Of a DNA stretch of 64,000 nt, positions 59,944-64,000 are shown one piece after another. Source of the stretch: Coenobita brevimanus (Eukaryota; Arthropoda; Malacostraca; Decapoda; Coenobitidae); the NCBI GenBank assembly GCA_032717465.1, contig CM064732.1, forward strand, positions 32,025,138-32,089,137, given 5' to 3'. Below the pieces are notes generated by a model. That model was given only the letters and a program-made list of their open reading frames with translations, was not told where the DNA came from and did no database searches. Position 1 is the stretch's first letter; every line of letters begins with the position of its first letter. The translations under genes were made by a program, and so were the position numbers.

Positions 59944-60335
59944 TCTGTGTGGTACGGTGGTAAAGTGTGCATTTTCGTACACTGAAGAACGAGGGTTCGC
60001 GCCCCGCCAGGGTAATAAACTTTGGGAGCGTTCTTCATGCCACGTACTGCATTAGCGGATACAAGGGGTGCTGTGGTTGAATTTGTATTGCATACTGTAA
60101 AGTATGTTTGTACCCAGTCGGCTTGCAGGGGCCGATTACATTTGGTTCACAGACTGCACACACAGCCAAAGCCACCCCAACACATCAATTACAGTTACAA
60201 GCACTTCTTACCTTACATTCTTTACAGTCTCTACCAGACAGCCTAAGCCACTTGGTAGAGATACATTGGCTGTATCGTCCCCACTTCGGCCGGGATAGGC
60301 CGGTCTTGTAGTGGACACTCAAACGGCTGATGAGA

Positions 60336-60340
<5 letters not shown>
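59941..60340 (+). mobile_element. tRNA-derived SINE with (AT)n tail
   Basis: Starts GAGTCTGTGTGGTACGGTGG. GTGTGGTACGGTGG resembles an A box, and GAGGGTTCGCGCCCCGCC near 59990 contains a clear B box. A non-tRNA body follows, then ACTTCGGCCGGGATAGGCCG, and an AT run at about 60338-60400 as tail. Its first 21 bases recur inverted twice just upstream. Confidence 0.65.
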
Positions 60341-60400
<60 letters not shown>

Positions 60401-60403
<3 letters not shown>

Positions 60404-60919
60404 TGAAAATAAACTGACAGGCAAAACTTCTAGTGGTAATAAAAAACAAATCAAATGAAAAAAAAATACGATGCGGTGATTACAAGCTAAAAGTAAATAC
60501 TTCCTGTAACTGGTGATGAAAATTATTAGTATCTCATAAAGGTTTGTAAAAAATATCATTTTTATGGAAAAAAGAGACTGATATGGAGTACAAAACTGAT
60601 TTAAAAAAAATACAGACTGCAGATAAATCTTTTGCTAACTTTAAAAAGAATATTCACATCCATAATATCAAACACCTTGGGCTATTCAAGGAAGAGAAAT
60701 AACTCATAGATGTCTATTACACTTAATAAAGAGAAGTTCACTGAGGGTAGAATCGTGAACATCATATGTTTAAAACTGTTTACGTTTAGAAACCTGACCC
60801 ACCACATTCGTAGACGTATTCACTATAGTCAGTAGGCTACACACAGTAGTTTCCTACAGTCTACAGGTCGCAGATGTACAAGCACTGGACGTGTCATATT
60901 TCATGTATCATGTTTATCG

Positions 60920-60966
<47 letters not shown>

Positions 60967-62304
60967 CCGTATATGAAAGTATTATTTTTATTATGTAATT
61001 TTAATTATTATGCTATTCAACGGTCAATTGCGAGTATAAGTACAGATACTTATTGAATTTAGTGCTTAGTTACAATTACAATTACTTGTAAATAGTTATA
61101 ATTGCAATTACCCCAAAACTGTGTAATAAATTACATTTCAACTAAATTACAATTACTCCGAGCCGGGTCCGGATCATATAAGTCGTAGATCACTCTACAT
61201 CCCTGGCAAGATTTAAACAACTCTCCTTTCTCTACTATACTTGACCCGTGACGCTCTGACGCTCGTTTTCTTTTGGTCCAAGAATTTTACTGACTATGAA
61301 GTATATAACATACGAAAAATATATGTTTAATAAATAATATGAAGAACACATTTCACAAATGGAATCTTGTCTCCCCATCGTTTTTAATTTAGCAATACGT
61401 ATATATGACAATCGAGAACTCTTTTGAAATGAGACGAAAGTCTTGAGGAAAAACTATTATAAAAGAAACACTCAACACCATGGTGAAAAATACACCTATA
61501 AATGAAGTGGAACGGAGCGGAAGAAAGACAGTAAATACAATGAGAGAAAACAGCTGAAATAAGAAAAAAAGAGAGAGCAAGGGAAAAAAACGATGGAAAG
61601 AAATAGTGCTTTATGGGAAAAAGCAACTGGAGGGTAAATTCAATACAAATAAGAAGAACAATGGAGACAGACATGGAAAAATGAAGATTGGCTTAGAGAG
61701 AAGCACTTGTAAGTGAAGAAGGAAAGAGTGTGAAAATTAACCGTAGTAGTAAGTAGTGGTAGTGATAGTAGTAGTAGTAGTAGTAGTAGTAGCAGCAACA
61801 ATATTAGTATTAGTATTTGTAGTAGCAGCAACAGTAGTAGTAGTAGTAGTAGTAGTAGTAGCAGTGGCAAGAAGAAGAAGAAGAAGAAGAAGATGAAGCG
61901 AACAATAACGATAACAGAAATAACAATAATAACAAATACAAGCAACAACAAGAACATGCAGAAGTCAGAAGTAAAAGAAATTCAATTAAAAACAAAAATC
62001 ATGTAACGAAATGAGAAAAAAGACATTCAGAGGCAGATGGGGGGAGGGGGGCGGTGATTAAAAACATAAATCATAACACTAAACGCAATATCCCCAGAGG
62101 TCACGACACACCTGATAAAACAAAGCATTAAAAACTCGGCATCCATTCAAAAATATGATAAAAAATACAAATTAATTAACTGCTAAAAAAAAAAAATAGC
62201 AGAGATATCTCAGAGAATAAATTGAAGGACTGGCTGTTTAGTCTATATCTATCTATCTATCTATATCTATGTTGAGAGTTAGCTCTGTATGTATGTATGT
62301 ACGT

Positions 62305-62390
<86 letters not shown>
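60401..62390. other. AT-rich DNA with (CT)n, (TAG)n, (GAA)n, (AT)n(GT)n
   Basis: CT run 60925-60961; TAG runs near 61760-61795 and 61830-61862 followed by GAA; AT and GT run 62308-62389. The Leu-rich minus-strand frames are translations of TAG repeats. No gene seen. Confidence 0.6.
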
Positions 62391-62394
62391 TCCA

Positions 62395-64000
62395 ACATAA
62401 TTGTATTCATCGGTCTTGGTCACCAAATGTCAGCTTTACACATTGCCTAATATCTGGCAGCCTCCCAATTCAGTCCCTTATCCCTGAGGACACACTCTAT
62501 GTCCTCAGATCAGGTATTTTTCAGTCTACCTCTCGCAGCGCTAACCCTCCGCACTCAATTGTCCTTCTCCATCCTCTCAATATGCAAAGGCCATTTCAGT
62601 CTACCCCTCCTCGTCGCACCATCAATGTACCCCAGTCCCATTCTTTCCCTCAACTCTTCACTCGTAATTCTAGCACCGTTCTGGCCTCACATTCAATTCG
62701 CATTACACATCCATCTAATCATTGTTGTTTCTGTATATCTGAGCCTACGAATATCCTCTTCCTTTACTGGCTAGGTCTCACTACCGTAAAGTATTCCACC
62801 CCTAATACTTGCCATGTACAAGGATCCTTTAGCAAGGAGGGAGAACCCTCTCAATTGCAGGAGAGGCAACAGATTCCTGAACTTCTAACCACTCCTTACC
62901 CAAGACAGACCCACATCCAGCACATAACATGACCCCCAAATAAGAACTGTCCCTAACAGACTCCAGAAACTTGCCAGCAAGATCAATCTTATCACGCCAG
63001 ATACTTTCTACCTGCCCTCCCCTACAACTGCACACACAAAATTAACATTATCTTGCAGCCTACCTGTAATACCACTACATCTCTTATGCACCTACTTATC
63101 ACAAACAATGCGCAGAATGTAGTTACATCCCACGCCCTTGTGGCACCCCTGCACATGGTCACACTCCCTTTGCGTTGAAATTACTGCCACCAACCCTAGA
63201 TTTCACCATTTTTGTTTTTTCCACATTTACTCTCAGCTTTTGTGTCCAGTTCTGTCATTCCATTTCCAAAATCCTTCCTTCACCTCCCTTTCATCTTCTG
63301 CAGTCATCATCAAGCCATCAGCATACAACATCTCTCATGGGAGTCCTTTTCCGAAGTCATGTAAGAAAACGTTAAGCACCATGACAAATGATAAAGGGCC
63401 GAAGACTGATCCCTTATGAACGCCAATATTCACGGGAAGCTCATCACTCAAATTTCCATTCACTCTCACCTGGGTGCAAGCATCCTCATTTATAACCTTA
63501 ATCACTCTGGCCAGCCACTCACCGATCCCAAGCGCTTTCATTGCCCACTTCATTTTCTCCAAACCAACTTTCTTTCCATATATATTTTTCCTGAAGCTGT
63601 CGGACAGTGAATATGACACCAGTGATCCCTTTGCTTGGCATAAACCCAAACTGCATCTTATCAGTATTCACTCTTTCCCTGTTCATACGTTCTAGGACTG
63701 TCATTACCTGCATTGTCTGATCCAAATGTTTTATGCCTCTAAAATTTCCTCTTTCCATGGCATCACCCTTCTCCTTGTACACATTTACAGCCACACCCTT
63801 CAACTAGTCATCTGGGATAACACACTCTTGCATAACCTCTATTACCAAATCGGTAACTAAACTCCTCAGGCCTCTAGTATCACAGCAGTCAATCCAGACT
63901 CACCCACCGTCTTCCCCAACTGCATCCTGTTTATTGCCCTATTCACAGCAGCAGCATCAATGGCCAAGGACCAAACAGTGGATCGCTGGCTCCAAACCTT
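62395..64000 (-). pseudogene. LINE reverse transcriptase, family C (RTE-like), disrupted
   Basis: Minus-strand frames at 63335-63803 give ERGNFRGIKHLDQTMQVMTV, DKMQFGFMPSKGITGVIFTV, RQLQEKYIWKESWFGENE, a degraded EKMKWAMKALGIGEWLARVI and VNIGVHKGSVFGPLSFVMVL. 62829-63035 holds YLGVMLCAGCGSV. Near 62590 the frame reads GRLKWPLHIERM, the degraded LRWFGH block. The QFGFMPG, IVRQ-QEKY and VGVHQGSVLSPLLF pattern belongs to a LINE family common in invertebrates, different from RTE-A and RTE-B. Its YADD and first catalytic Asp are not clearly preserved. The 5' part lies beyond the window. The 3' end adjoins (GT)n(AT)n. Confidence 0.75.

Larger units (their letters stand above)
58770..61165. mobile_element. 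Possible DNA transposon with diverged ends (weak)
   Basis: GCTTGGAGTAATTATATTGG near 58777 and, inverted near 61160, GGCTCGGAGTAATTGTAATT resemble paired ends. Both are followed inward by TTACAATTAC-type words (58800-58960 and 61050-61150). The interior is mostly SINEs and microsatellites inserted later. No transposase. The pairing could be chance in AT-rich DNA. Confidence 0.3.

Noticed and set aside
59941..60015. Possible functional tRNA gene (A-box and B-box like sequence)
   Set aside because: The acceptor and anticodon stems do not close convincingly, it continues into a dispersed body with an AT tail, and its start is repeated nearby; a SINE fits better.
61640..61995. Leucine-run proteins on the minus strand
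   Set aside because: Translations of (TAG)n and (GAA)n repeats.

Overview
The window reads as non-coding, repeat-saturated nuclear DNA from an animal. I infer an arthropod, most likely a decapod crustacean. The reasons are very dense dinucleotide arrays ((AT)n, (GT)n, (GA)n), several RTE-type LINE families, a CR1-type LINE whose first protein carries an esterase-like domain, a mariner element and tRNA-derived SINEs. No intact host gene, rRNA or functional tRNA can be supported. Nearly every long open frame belongs to a mobile element or is a translated simple repeat.

Layout. The outer parts (1-6640 and 51453-58118) are two copies of one 6.6-kb composite in inverted orientation, about 45 kb apart. 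Each copy holds, in order, the 3' half of an RTE LINE (family RTE-A), a dead CR1 LINE 5' region, a decayed GTAGG satellite and the 5' half of another RTE-A. Only on the left does that RTE-A run on to its own 3' end (4158-7395). From 7.4 to 19 kb there is simple-sequence DNA: a GTGAAAGTG-rich tract, a decayed minisatellite, a CENP-B/pogo-type fragment and a 660-bp palindrome.

From 19.2 to 27.7 kb lies one RTE of a second family (RTE-B, minus strand). It is split by a 3.8-kb LTR retrotransposon with almost identical LTRs and no gag/pol, and by a 1.2-kb DNA transposon with about 100-bp inverted ends. That DNA transposon carries a decayed gene of an invertebrate protein family I recognise by motif but cannot name.

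From 28 to 38 kb come purine-rich DNA, a GGTCAAGG repeat field, three inverted-repeat MITE-like elements (two with TTA/TAA target duplications, as in PIF/Harbinger), SINE-like units and an RTE-B 3' tail. From 40.5 to 46 kb there is a 1-kb inverted-repeat element, the 3' end of a further LINE, a dead mariner, and an RTE-A copy inserted next to it with a 9-bp target duplication. From 58.3 kb to the end are SINEs bracketed by (AT)n and the 3' part of another LINE family (minus strand).

The elements do not form a pathway. What they record is a history of insertion, nesting, inversion and duplication. The points most worth a second look are the inverted duplication whose junctions fall at the FADD codons of reverse transcriptase, the TIR transposon with the unnamed protein, and the repeated bracketing of retroelement fragments by (AT)n.
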